Below are positions 7,227-13,092 of a stretch of DNA of 14,912 nucleotides, in pieces (positions within the stretch are counted from its first letter, which is position 1; every line of letters begins with the position of its first letter). The translations under genes were made by a program, and so were the position numbers. This DNA comes from JAXDBW01 sp034678405. Lineage in GTDB: Bacteria; Patescibacteriota; Patescibacteriia; UBA10025; JAHIVO01. Under the pieces are notes generated by a model. The model did not search any database and was not told the DNA's origin. It worked only from the letters and a program-made list of their open reading frames with translations. The stretch is taken from contig JAXDBW010000043.1 of NCBI GenBank assembly GCA_034678405.1, forward strand, positions 1 to 14,912, read 5' to 3'.

Positions 7227-7571
7227 CTACTCTTCCTGGTGAATTTTGTCAATAAGTGCGTCTATGTGAGCCGCGTGTGCCTCGGTGGTATCGATATGGA
7301 ACCGTAGTTCAGGCACTTTGCGCAGGATAACCGCCCGGGCGAGGAGGCTGCGTAATTCTTTCGTATGGCGCTCAAGGATCCGAGCCGCCTCAGGCTCGCG
7401 ATCCGTCGGGAGGATGCTATACCTGATGTCCGCGTAACTCAAATCCGCGCTGGTATCGACCTGCGTCAGGGTAATCATCATCTCCGGCGGCACGATGTCC
7501 TCGCGCTGGAGGATGGTCCCGAGCTCGTGGAGGATGAGCCCATTAATTTTGCGGATGCGTTCGGAGGCCAC
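7227..7571 (-). CDS. rbfA: 30S ribosome-binding factor A
   Basis: A 114-aa protein starting with GTG at 7571-7569, three bases after the infB stop codon. It has the RbfA KH-like pattern: ERIRKINGLILHELGTIL (4-21), an ITLTQVDTSADLSYADIRYSIL strand region (33-54) and VPELRFHID (86-94). RbfA helps the 16S rRNA 5' region mature and is important in cold. Translation is probably coupled to infB by the short spacing. Length is normal. The assignment is supported both by sequence and by the conserved infB-rbfA order. Confidence 0.93.
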   Translation of the reverse strand: MASERIRKINGLILHELGTILQREDIVPPEMMITLTQVDTSADLSYADIRYSILPTDREPEAARILERHTKELRSLLARAVILRKVPELRFHIDTTEAHAAHIDALIDKIHQEE

Positions 7572-7574
7572 GGG

Positions 7575-9551
7575 TTATTTTTCCAATTCTTCGGTGTAGA
7601 ATTCGAGGATATCGTCTTTGACGATATTTGATGACCCCTTGAGTGAGATGCCACACTCTGTCCCGGCTGGGATTTCAGTGACGGTTTCTTTCCCTTGTTT
7701 GAGTTCAGTAACGGTAACGGTGGTTACTTTTGTATCGTTACGCATGACGGTCGCGAAACTCTGGGTCACTGCTTTGCCTTTTGTGATCAATGCTCCAATG
7801 ATCATCGTTTTGCGTTCAGTGCGGAAAATAGCCAGGACCTTCGCGCGGCCAAGTTCAACTTTGACCTTGTCATAGGTGACAAGCGCGTTAACTTGCTCCT
7901 GGACATCGTCAATCAGATTGTAAATGATGGTGTCAGTCCGAACCGGGACGCCTCGCTCTTGGGCCAGCTCCTCGGCGTTCTGATTTATTTTTACATTAAA
8001 TCCATAGACACGCGCACCGACGCTCTCTGCTTCGAGAATGTCGACGTCACTAATATTGCCGAGGCCCTTTTTCACGATGGAGACACGGACATCCTTTGCG
8101 ACGATGGTTTCGAGTGACTGGATGATAGCTTCCTGTGAACCAAGGGTGTCGGCCTTCAGCACGACGTGTACCTCTTTGGCCTGATCGCCCTCTTCCTCGG
8201 TGCCGTTGGTCTGGACTTGCTGCCAGGTCTGGGTATCGCGGTAGGCGCGCTCTTTGTGTTTGAGCTGCTTTTGAATTTTTTTCAGTGATGTCTCATCATC
8301 AGCTATATGGAGCGTGTCGCCGACTTCGGGCGAACCTTTGAGGCCAAGGAGTTTCACGGGAGTGGACGGTGGCGCTTCGGTGATTTCTTTGCCAAGATGG
8401 TTTTTCATCGCGCGGATTTTCCCGACGACCGTACCCACCTGGACGGCATCGCCGCGTCGCAGTGTGCCTGTCCGGACGAGGATGGTGGCGACCGGCCCCT
8501 CACCTTTGTCCACGTGGGATTCGATGACCGTGCCCACGGCGGGTTGGTCTGGATCAGCCATGATATGATCCTGCTCTACTTCAGCAACGAGGAGGACGCT
8601 GTCGAGCAACGCCTCAATCCCCTCACCACTCTTGGCCGAGACATTGACCGTCATGATCTTACCACCCCAGGATTCGGGCAGTAGATTTTTCTGCGCTAAT
8701 TGGTTGAGAACTTTTTCCGGATCTGCTTCTGGTTTGTCAATCTTGTTGATCGCCACGACAAATGGCACCTTCGCACTCTGGATGATCTGGATAGCTTCTT
8801 CAGTTTGCGGTTTCAGACCATCATCCGCGGCGACGACAAGGATAGCGATGTCAGCCACGCGGGCGCCCCGTGACCGCATAGCGGTAAATGCCTGGTGACC
8901 AGGTGTATCGATAAACGTGATGAGCTTACCGTTTCGTTCGGCTTGGTACGCCCCGATATGCTGCGTGATGCCACCCGATTCCGAATCGATGACGTTTGCT
9001 TTGCGGATGGTGTCGAGTAATTTCGTTTTTCCATGATCGACGTGCCCCATCACGACCACTACCGGCGGGCGTGGCGTCGAACCAGTTGGTTTTTCGTCTG
9101 TAGCACCGCCCTGCTGTGCTTGATCGGTGCGGTCGGTATCCTGTGGCACGGGGGCATAGCCAAAATCCTCGGCGATAATGCTTGCCGTTTCATAATCAAT
9201 ACGCTCGTTGAGGTTGGCCAGAATGCCGTTTTTCATCAGCTCCTGGATGACGGTTGTCACGGGTTTTTGGACAAGCCCAGCGAAGTCACGGACAGTAATA
9301 ACCTGCGGCACTCTCAGCTCGGTTTTTGTCTCCGTGCTGACCGCCTCGATTTCTTCCTCCTCTGGCTGTTGCTCGCGGCGATACCGCTCAATGATGGAGC
9401 TATCCTGCTCGACCATTTCGATAATCTTGTGCGCCACGGCATCGTCGACTTTGATCGCTTTGCGACCAATGTCATATCCCAGTCGGGGAAATAAATCCCG
9501 CATTTCATTGGGGGAAACCTTTATTCGTCTGGCGAGTTCGGTAACATTCAT
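7575..9551 (-). CDS. infB: Translation initiation factor IF-2 (short form)
   Basis: A 658-aa protein, short for a bacterial IF-2, starting at ATG 9551. Two small IF2_N-like helical modules occur at about 1-50 and 83-135, linked by an acidic stretch, followed by a short disordered linker (137-162). The GTPase domain has G1 GHVDHGKT (169-176), G2 GGITQHIGAY, G3 DTPGH (215-219), G4 NKID (269-272) and G5 SAKSGEG. Domains II-IV follow, ending in the tRNA-binding C2 part (SNIVKDDILEF). IF-2 brings fMet-tRNA to the 30S subunit and promotes subunit joining. It heads the infB-rbfA-nrnA operon; a weak promoter candidate lies close upstream. Confidence 0.97.
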   Translation of the reverse strand: MNVTELARRIKVSPNEMRDLFPRLGYDIGRKAIKVDDAVAHKIIEMVEQDSSIIERYRREQQPEEEEIEAVSTETKTELRVPQVITVRDFAGLVQKPVTTVIQELMKNGILANLNERIDYETASIIAEDFGYAPVPQDTDRTDQAQQGGATDEKPTGSTPRPPVVVVMGHVDHGKTKLLDTIRKANVIDSESGGITQHIGAYQAERNGKLITFIDTPGHQAFTAMRSRGARVADIAILVVAADDGLKPQTEEAIQIIQSAKVPFVVAINKIDKPEADPEKVLNQLAQKNLLPESWGGKIMTVNVSAKSGEGIEALLDSVLLVAEVEQDHIMADPDQPAVGTVIESHVDKGEGPVATILVRTGTLRRGDAVQVGTVVGKIRAMKNHLGKEITEAPPSTPVKLLGLKGSPEVGDTLHIADDETSLKKIQKQLKHKERAYRDTQTWQQVQTNGTEEEGDQAKEVHVVLKADTLGSQEAIIQSLETIVAKDVRVSIVKKGLGNISDVDILEAESVGARVYGFNVKINQNAEELAQERGVPVRTDTIIYNLIDDVQEQVNALVTYDKVKVELGRAKVLAIFRTERKTMIIGALITKGKAVTQSFATVMRNDTKVTTVTVTELKQGKETVTEIPAGTECGISLKGSSNIVKDDILEFYTEELEK

Positions 9552-9563
9552 ATAATTATGTGT

Positions 9564-9592
9564 AGGGTAACGTGGATTCGGCGCATTGTCTA
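9564..9592 (-). promoter_or_regulatory. Weak promoter candidate for infB
   Basis: TAGACA (9592-9587), a 17-bp spacer and TACCCT (9569-9564) on the minus strand. The -35 is close to consensus but the -10 is poor. Position between the upstream terminator and infB supports a promoter somewhere here. Confidence 0.35.
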
Positions 9593-9612
9593 GGGTCAGC
9601 GGAAAAATGAAT

Positions 9613-9645
9613 AGAAAAAACGATGCCTGGATACCGCACCGTTTT
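9613..9645 (-). terminator. Rho-independent terminator after the DAG-kinase-like gene
   Basis: AAAACGATGC (9617-9626) and GCACCGTTTT (9636-9645) form a 10-bp stem with one wobble pair and a 9-nt loop, followed on the minus strand by a T-run. An overlapping alternative stem exists: GTTTTAAGC (9641-9649) with GCTTAAAAC (9670-9678), which includes the stop codon of the upstream gene. Confidence 0.75.
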
Positions 9646-9671
9646 AAGCGAGAATGTGTGTGACAGGCTGC

Positions 9672-10424
9672 TTAAAACATACGGTTTTTGCCGACGATCA
9701 CCTTGAGTTTTTGTGGAGCTACTTCCACCGTGACTGGTGTCTTGATCATCATCTGACCGTCGGCGATGACGGGGAGGCTCTGATGATCGGTGGTAATCTT
9801 AACCTTTTTCAAGGGGAACACACTATGGGTAGTATAGCGTCGTTTCTTGCTGAATAATCCCCCACCTCTTGTTTCCTCGCGGACGACCGCCTCGAGCTGG
9901 CCATCGGTCGGATCGGATTGTGACGCAGAGCCATTGATATTACATATCTGGATAGTACTAGTCGAAGTGAGTGTGCTGATATGATACGTGCCGAAGTCCA
10001 TACTGACCGCTTGATCAGCCGGCAGCGCTAGCGATGAAATGAAATAAGCGTTGTTGACTTTACCGAGGTCAATCTTTGTAGTGATGCGGGCTGAGAGTGT
10101 ATCACAGGCGGCAACGCCGCGGGGTATCCCGAGCTTGTCGGCGATCGTGTTTGGTTCGCCGATGGGGACGATCCCAAACGTCACTGCGTGCTTCGGTAGG
10201 AAGCTAATCATTTTACTCACGGTATCGTCATTGCCAATGGCCACAATCGTTTTGGCCCCATGTTTGATGGCCGATTCCACCATCTCTTGGAGGCTCTTGA
10301 GCATGGTCAGTTTCTCAGTATGACCATTGACTCCGAGCTGCATCAGACGATTCTCAATCTGGTTGAGCTGTGATACGTACTTCTTGTCTGATACAAATGT
10401 ATCAATGAAGTAGTAGTAATGCAT
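9672..10424 (-). CDS. Diverged diacylglycerol-kinase/YegS-like lipid kinase fold protein
   Basis: A 250-aa protein, ATG at 10424. The N-terminal half resembles the DAGK catalytic domain: AIGNDDTVSKMI (62-73) stands where kinases have GGDGTVNEV, and GIVPIGEPNTIADKLGIP (84-101) stands where they have GILPLGTANDFARxLGIP. The C-terminal half is a beta-rich domain ending in DGQMMIKTPVTVEVAPQKLKVIVG, typical for the lipid-binding sandwich of this fold. The glycine-rich nucleotide loop is altered (second and fourth positions N and D), so kinase activity is doubtful. It is somewhat short compared with active enzymes (about 290-300 aa). It follows the bactofilin gene by 19 bases, suggesting one transcript, and a membrane-lipid role is inferred. 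Confidence 0.7.
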   Translation of the reverse strand: MHYYYFIDTFVSDKKYVSQLNQIENRLMQLGVNGHTEKLTMLKSLQEMVESAIKHGAKTIVAIGNDDTVSKMISFLPKHAVTFGIVPIGEPNTIADKLGIPRGVAACDTLSARITTKIDLGKVNNAYFISSLALPADQAVSMDFGTYHISTLTSTSTIQICNINGSASQSDPTDGQLEAVVREETRGGGLFSKKRRYTTHSVFPLKKVKITTDHQSLPVIADGQMMIKTPVTVEVAPQKLKVIVGKNRMF

Positions 10425-10443
10425 GACAAAGATGGGTCAGAAA

Positions 10444-10875
10444 TTATTTTTCTGACTGGTCTTTCTTTTTGTCAGCTTTTTCTTCTTTGGTGGTAGGCGG
10501 TTCCATTTCGCCCTGTCCATGGTCACCGCTCATTGCGATCTTGCCGTTAATCAATGCCCCTTCTTCTACTGACAGAGACTTCGTTTCGAGATTGCCAATG
10601 ATGCGAGCTGAACTGGTCAGCTGCGCCCGCTCGCTTACCTTGACATTGCCGCGAATTTCACCGGAGAGATAGAGGTTTTGCGCCTCAACTTCAGCTTTAA
10701 TCTTGGCGGCGCGGCCAACGTTCAGGTCATGATTAGTTTTGAGAGTGCCTTGGACGACACCCTCGACGGTGACATTGCCTTCACCATGGAAGTTACCGTC
10801 GACTTTTACTGAGGCGCCAATGACCGTTTCCATCTCGCCAGATTGTTCGTGCTCGCCATTTGGAAAGAGTGCCAT
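10444..10875 (-). CDS. Bactofilin-family cytoskeletal protein
   Basis: A 143-aa protein, ATG at 10875. The core (about 17-115) shows the repeating hydrophobic/Gly pattern of the bactofilin beta-helix: TVIGASVKVDGNFHGEGNVTVEG at its start, then VQGTLKT, LNVGRAAKIKAEVEA, LYLSGEIRGNVKV and a final ALINGKIAM turn. The tail is charged and Lys-rich (KEEKADKKKDQSEK). Bactofilins polymerise without nucleotides and organise cell-shape or cell-wall enzymes at the membrane. It is the first gene of a two-gene unit with the DAGK-like protein. A TATTAT box at 10892-10887 would give a nearly leaderless transcript. Confidence 0.92.
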   Translation of the reverse strand: MALFPNGEHEQSGEMETVIGASVKVDGNFHGEGNVTVEGVVQGTLKTNHDLNVGRAAKIKAEVEAQNLYLSGEIRGNVKVSERAQLTSSARIIGNLETKSLSVEEGALINGKIAMSGDHGQGEMEPPTTKEEKADKKKDQSEK

Positions 10876-10939
10876 ATATAGATGCTATAATAGTTAAGTG
10901 CTGTCATTGTAGTATCGCGCCCGAGTCCAGTCAAACAAA

Positions 10940-10968
10940 TTGTCTTATTTAGCAAGTTGATATACACT
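10940..10968 (+). promoter_or_regulatory. Weak promoter candidate for the one-helix membrane protein
   Basis: TTGTCT (10940-10945), a 17-bp spacer and TACACT (10963-10968) lie just before the ATG at 10981, predicting a leader of only a few bases. Each hexamer matches consensus at four of six positions. Confidence 0.35.
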
Positions 10969-10980
10969 AATCGGTACACT

Positions 10981-11232
10981 ATGCCAAAAAATAGGAAAAA
11001 CGAAAACCCCTTGCAGGGTATGGAACACCTCATGAAAGACGCCGAAGAAGAGCGGGAAATGTCAGCAGACGGAACTCAGGTGGCTGAGCACCGCCTCCTG
11101 AAACGCGAATTGATACTTGCCGCCATGATAATGTTGTTCCTATCTGCTGTACTTGCTGGTCTGACGTGGTATGATGCCACGTCGAGCACTATCACTGATA
11201 TTGCAGAAAAAGTTACGAATTTCGTACAATAA
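10981..11232 (+). CDS. Small single-pass membrane protein, 83 aa
   Basis: ATG at 10981; a TTG at 10957 would add eight residues and is less likely. The N-terminal part (1-42) is charged and hydrophilic (NRKNENPLQ..., DAEEEREM), followed by one clear membrane helix at about 45-66 (LILAAMIMLFLSAVLAGLTW) and a short outer tail rich in Thr/Ser/Asp. By the positive-inside tendency the N-terminus is probably cytoplasmic. I recognise no family. It is divergent from bactofilin, so both could be expressed from the shared 105-bp gap, and a membrane or cell-shape connection is possible but not shown. No strong Shine-Dalgarno is present. Confidence 0.6.
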   Translation: MPKNRKNENPLQGMEHLMKDAEEEREMSADGTQVAEHRLLKRELILAAMIMLFLSAVLAGLTWYDATSSTITDIAEKVTNFVQ

Positions 11233-11254
11233 CATTTTGCGACTCTATTTTTTA

Positions 11255-11307
11255 GCTAAAATTAGCAAATTATATTAATAGAAAAATATTATTTGGCTAA
11301 TATTAGC
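11255..11307. repeat. Two GCTAA-type palindromes spaced 41 bp apart in an AT-rich gap
   Basis: GCTAAAATTAGC (11255-11266, one mismatch) and GCTAATATTAGC (11296-11307, perfect) lie in the gap between the one-helix membrane protein gene and tRNA-Arg. Both are followed by AAA. The 41-bp spacing is close to four helical turns, as in paired operators. No gene is visible in 11233-11433; the rest of this 201-bp stretch holds a parS-like site and the partial tRNA-Arg copy. Confidence 0.5.
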
Positions 11308-11351
11308 AAAAAACACCGTTGATTATAAAATTTGGGCAGTTATACGGTATT

Positions 11352-11367
11352 TGTTCTACGTGGAACA
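11352..11367. promoter_or_regulatory. parS-like palindrome, copy 1 (one mismatch)
   Basis: TGTTCTACGTGGAACA differs by one base from the perfect palindrome at 12632-12647. The TGTTCCACGTGGAACA type is an established chromosomal ParB-binding (parS) sequence form. ParB genes are not in this window. Confidence 0.6.
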
Positions 11368-11375
11368 TTTACTCC

Positions 11376-11425
11376 TGCCCTCGTAGTTTCCGGCGAAGCC
11401 GGACCCGGCTACGCCGGGCAACTGG
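11376..11425 (+). pseudogene. Broken copy of the tRNA-Arg 5' end with a twin-hairpin insert
   Basis: TGCCCTCGTAGTT (11376-11388) and CAACTGG (11419-11425) are exactly the first bases of the downstream tRNA-Arg region, interrupted by a 30-bp insert at 11389-11418. The insert is two tight hairpins in tandem: TCCGGC-GAA-GCCGGA and CCCGGC-TAC-GCCGGG. The rest of the tRNA is missing. The repeat offset to the true tRNA is 57 bp. Confidence 0.7.
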
Positions 11426-11433
11426 TCCCACCT

Positions 11434-11509
11434 GCCCTCGTAGTTCAACTGGATAGAACCGGGGCGTCCTAAGCCCTTAATGCAGGTTCGAATCCTGCCG
11501 AGGGTACCA
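11434..11509 (+). tRNA. tRNA-Arg(CCT)
   Basis: Full cloverleaf with encoded CCA. The acceptor GCCCTCG pairs with CGAGGGT (last pair G-U), D-stem GTTC/GAAC, anticodon stem GGGGC/GCCCT with loop GTCCTAA giving anticodon CCT (codon AGG), a 4-nt variable loop, T-arm GCAGG-TTCGAAT-CCTGC, discriminator A and CCA. Position 32 is G, which is unusual but tolerated. It directly follows a truncated copy of its own 5' end. Confidence 0.9.
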
Positions 11510-11520
11510 CTGTAAACCAT

Positions 11521-11797
11521 GGGCTTGTAGCTCAGTTGGCTAGAGCGCTGCATTCGTCCCTCACCAATCCCCGGGCCAATAGCTCAGTTGGCTAGAGCGC
11601 TGCATTCGTCCCTCACCAATCCCCGGGCCAATAGCTCAGTTGGCTAGAGCGCTGCATTCGCATTGCAGAGGTCAGGGGTTCGACTCCCCTTTGGTCCAGA
11701 GATTGGTGAGGGACAGAGGTCAGGGGTTCGACTCCCCTTTGGTCCAGAGATTGGTGAGGGACAGAGGTCAGGGGTTCGACTCCCCTTTGGTCCACCA
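11521..11797 (+). repeat. Nested tRNA-Ala array: three 5' halves, then three 3' halves
   Basis: Layout: 5' half 1 (11521-11556), linker B1 (11557-11572), 5' half 2 (11573-11608), linker B2 (11609-11624), a complete tRNA-Ala (11625-11698), linker D1 (11699-11713), 3' half 2 (11714-11746), linker D2 (11747-11761), 3' half 3 plus CCA (11762-11797). The left period is 52 bp and the right period 48 bp. The 13-nt core TCCCTCACCAATC of B1 and B2 is the exact reverse complement of GATTGGTGAGGGA in D1 and D2, so B2 pairs with D1 and B1 with D2. The 5' half 1 differs from the others only at acceptor positions 5-7 (TTG for CAA). All three 3' halves are identical. Confidence 0.9.
11625..11698 (+). tRNA. 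tRNA-Ala(CGC), innermost intact copy, no encoded CCA
   Basis: The only continuous cloverleaf in the array. Acceptor GGGCCAA/TTGGTCC contains the G3-U70 pair that marks alanine tRNAs. D-stem GCTC/GAGC, anticodon stem CTGCA/TGCAG with loop TTCGCAT giving anticodon CGC (codon GCG), T-arm AGGGG-TTCGACT-CCCCT, discriminator A at 11698. It is followed by GAGA, not CCA, so its CCA would have to be added after processing, in contrast to the other tRNAs here. Only the outermost 3' half (ending 11797) encodes CCA. Confidence 0.85.
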
Positions 11798-11818
11798 TTT
11801 CTTTTGATATAGCCACCA

Positions 11819-11847
11819 TTGAATGGCCGGTATGTTATTACTATGTT
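11819..11847 (+). promoter_or_regulatory. Promoter candidate for the CmpX/MscS-like gene
   Basis: TTGAAT (11819-11824), a 17-bp spacer and TATGTT (11842-11847), about 45 bases before the ATG. Both hexamers match at four of six positions. The gene may alternatively be read through from the tRNA region. Confidence 0.35.
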
Positions 11848-11891
11848 AGTATACATACATATTTCTGATCCATTGAAAGGAGGTGAGTCAT

Positions 11892-12572
11892 ATGGATGGA
11901 ACAACTAGCATAGTGCTCGCATCGTTTACCGATTTTTGGGAGCGATTCACCTCTTCTATACCGACCATCTTAGTTGCAGTGGTGCTTATTTTTGCAGGTT
12001 TTATTTTTGCTTGGATATTCGAGTCAATTTCCAGGAAGATCCTCCGGGCACTAAAGCTGGAGGAGGCCGTTGCTCGAGTTGGCATTCAGCAACTTATGCA
12101 AAAAGCTGGCTTAAAAACCACATTTACTCGACTATTGTCAGGATTGGTATACTGGTTTGTGTTAATAGTATTTCTTGCTGCCGTAGTTGATATTGCTGGG
12201 CTAACGCAACTATCTAGCTTTGCTGACAACTTGGTTGGATATCTGCCCAATGTCATAGCAGCTGTAGCAATTCTGATAATTGGCATTTTGGTTGCAAATG
12301 TACTATACAATGTGGTTAAGAATGCGACTCATTCGGCAAACATAAACGCGTCAAACTTCCTGGCCGCCCTGACCAAGTGGTCAATATTTGTTTTTGCGTT
12401 TATAGCAGCGCTGGTACAGCTCAAGATAGCTCCTGATCTTCTAAAAATACTCTTTACTGGGTTCGTGGTAATGATGTCTTTGGCTGGTGGCCTAGCCTTT
12501 GGTCTCGGGGGTAAGGACCTTGCTCGAGATATACTTGAAGGTTTTCGAAGAAATGTAGGCAGGCACGAATAA
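11892..12572 (+). CDS. CmpX/small-conductance mechanosensitive-channel-like membrane protein
   Basis: A 226-aa protein. The start is fixed by a strong AAAGGAGGTGA eight bases before ATG 11892; GTG at 11883 lies inside the Shine-Dalgarno and is rejected. Four or more membrane helices: about 22-45 (IPTILVAVVLIFAGFIFAW), 82-102, 115-138 and 155-175, then a final hydrophobic segment with MMSLAGGLAFGLGGKDLARDIL. That last Gly-rich motif and the overall pattern match the conserved-TM-helix-repeat (CmpX-like) branch of the MscS superfamily. Such proteins act as, or resemble, pressure-relief channels. The gene is more AT-rich than the core block and ends at a strong bidirectional terminator. Confidence 0.85.
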   Translation: MDGTTSIVLASFTDFWERFTSSIPTILVAVVLIFAGFIFAWIFESISRKILRALKLEEAVARVGIQQLMQKAGLKTTFTRLLSGLVYWFVLIVFLAAVVDIAGLTQLSSFADNLVGYLPNVIAAVAILIIGILVANVLYNVVKNATHSANINASNFLAALTKWSIFVFAFIAALVQLKIAPDLLKILFTGFVVMMSLAGGLAFGLGGKDLARDILEGFRRNVGRHE

Positions 12573-12583
12573 CCAGAAATTGA

Positions 12584-12615
12584 AAAACAGCGTTTCCTTG
12601 GAGAAACGCTGTTTT
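12584..12615. terminator. Bidirectional Rho-independent terminator
   Basis: AAAACAGCGTTTC (12584-12596) and GAAACGCTGTTTT (12603-12615) form a perfect 13-bp stem with a 6-nt loop and A/T runs on both sides. It separates the CmpX-like gene on + from the convergent 110-aa gene on -. Confidence 0.9.
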
Positions 12616-12631
12616 GGTATCTGTATAATAT

Positions 12632-12647
12632 TGTTCCACGTGGAACA
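12632..12647. promoter_or_regulatory. parS-like palindrome, copy 2 (perfect)
   Basis: TGTTCCACGTGGAACA is a perfect 16-bp palindrome; with flanking A/T pairs it spans 12630-12649. It matches the known parS form that ParB binds near replication origins. It lies in the convergent gap beside the terminator and two bases before the stop codon of the 110-aa gene. Confidence 0.75.
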
Positions 12648-12649
12648 AT

Positions 12650-12982
12650 TTAAATGCGTAGCGCTGATCCGTCGTCAGAGACGAACCAAAGGTCGAAGCC
12701 GCTGCGAAAAGGGCTAATTGCTATTTTTGCCCTCTCTGGCCTATCCTTGGTTGGGATAAGAACTTCAAAATACCGAGTGCTCTCCCTTCTTTTGGTTATT
12801 CCTTCTTTTAATGCAGCTGGAATATCCGGAGAGCTGAATATTGAATCCTCAACTGCAATAGTCTGTACCAGTTCCAGCTGAGTCGGGTTGATTAGGGTAA
12901 AGGTTAGTTGTTGGAAAGGAACTTTGAGCATTGCAGCGAAGTGCTGTTTTGCCTCGTTCTCGTTTTTAAACTGTTTCGACAT
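12650..12982 (-). CDS. Uncharacterised 110-aa protein
   Basis: ATG at 12982-12980 with GGGAG about eight bases upstream; TAA at 12652-12650. It reads as a mixed alpha/beta soluble protein: an N-terminal helical part (ENEAKQHFAAML), a strand with FTLINPTQLELVQTIAVED, a basic helix (ALKEGITKRRESTRYFEVLIP) and a C-terminal strand region FDLWFVSDDGSALRI. No family is recognised, no cysteines, no membrane helix. It is monocistronic, faces the CmpX-like gene across a bidirectional terminator, and ends at the parS-like site. Moderate confidence that it is a real gene, based on the Shine-Dalgarno and on the matching terminator. Confidence 0.65.
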   Translation of the reverse strand: MSKQFKNENEAKQHFAAMLKVPFQQLTFTLINPTQLELVQTIAVEDSIFSSPDIPAALKEGITKRRESTRYFEVLIPTKDRPERAKIAISPFRSGFDLWFVSDDGSALRI

Positions 12983-13048
12983 GGTCTATACTCCCGTGTG
13001 TGTTTTTTTGTTTCAGCGATGTAAAAAGAGTAAAGGAGTCAGGGGATA

Positions 13049-13076
13049 TTGTAAAGTCAGAAAAATGTGCTACTCT
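13049..13076 (+). promoter_or_regulatory. Weak promoter candidate for tRNA-Ala(GGC)
   Basis: TTGTAA (13049-13054), a 16-bp spacer and TACTCT (13071-13076), about 17 bases before the tRNA. The spacing fits but the -10 is imperfect. Confidence 0.35.
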
Positions 13077-13092
13077 ACTAAATACATTCCAC

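Noticed and set aside
8505..8522. Third parS-like sequence (TGTCCACGTGGGA) in infB
   Set aside because: Only the central CCACGTGG is palindromic, the outer arms do not match and it is coding sequence.
11557..11761. Group I or group II intron in tRNA-Ala
   Set aside because: The inserted sequence is only another tRNA plus short linkers; no catalytic core of an intron can be seen, and the flanking halves lack five bases needed to restore the anticodon arm.
11521..11797. CRISPR array
   Set aside because: Repeat units are tRNA halves with period 52 on the left and 48 on the right, linkers are not variable spacers, and no cas genes are present.
11613..11904. Antisense reading frames over the tRNA array with repeated RGVEPLTS / GSRTPDL peptides
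   Set aside because: These are translations of the complement of tRNA T-arms, a well-known source of false protein annotations. The repeats come from the tRNA copies.
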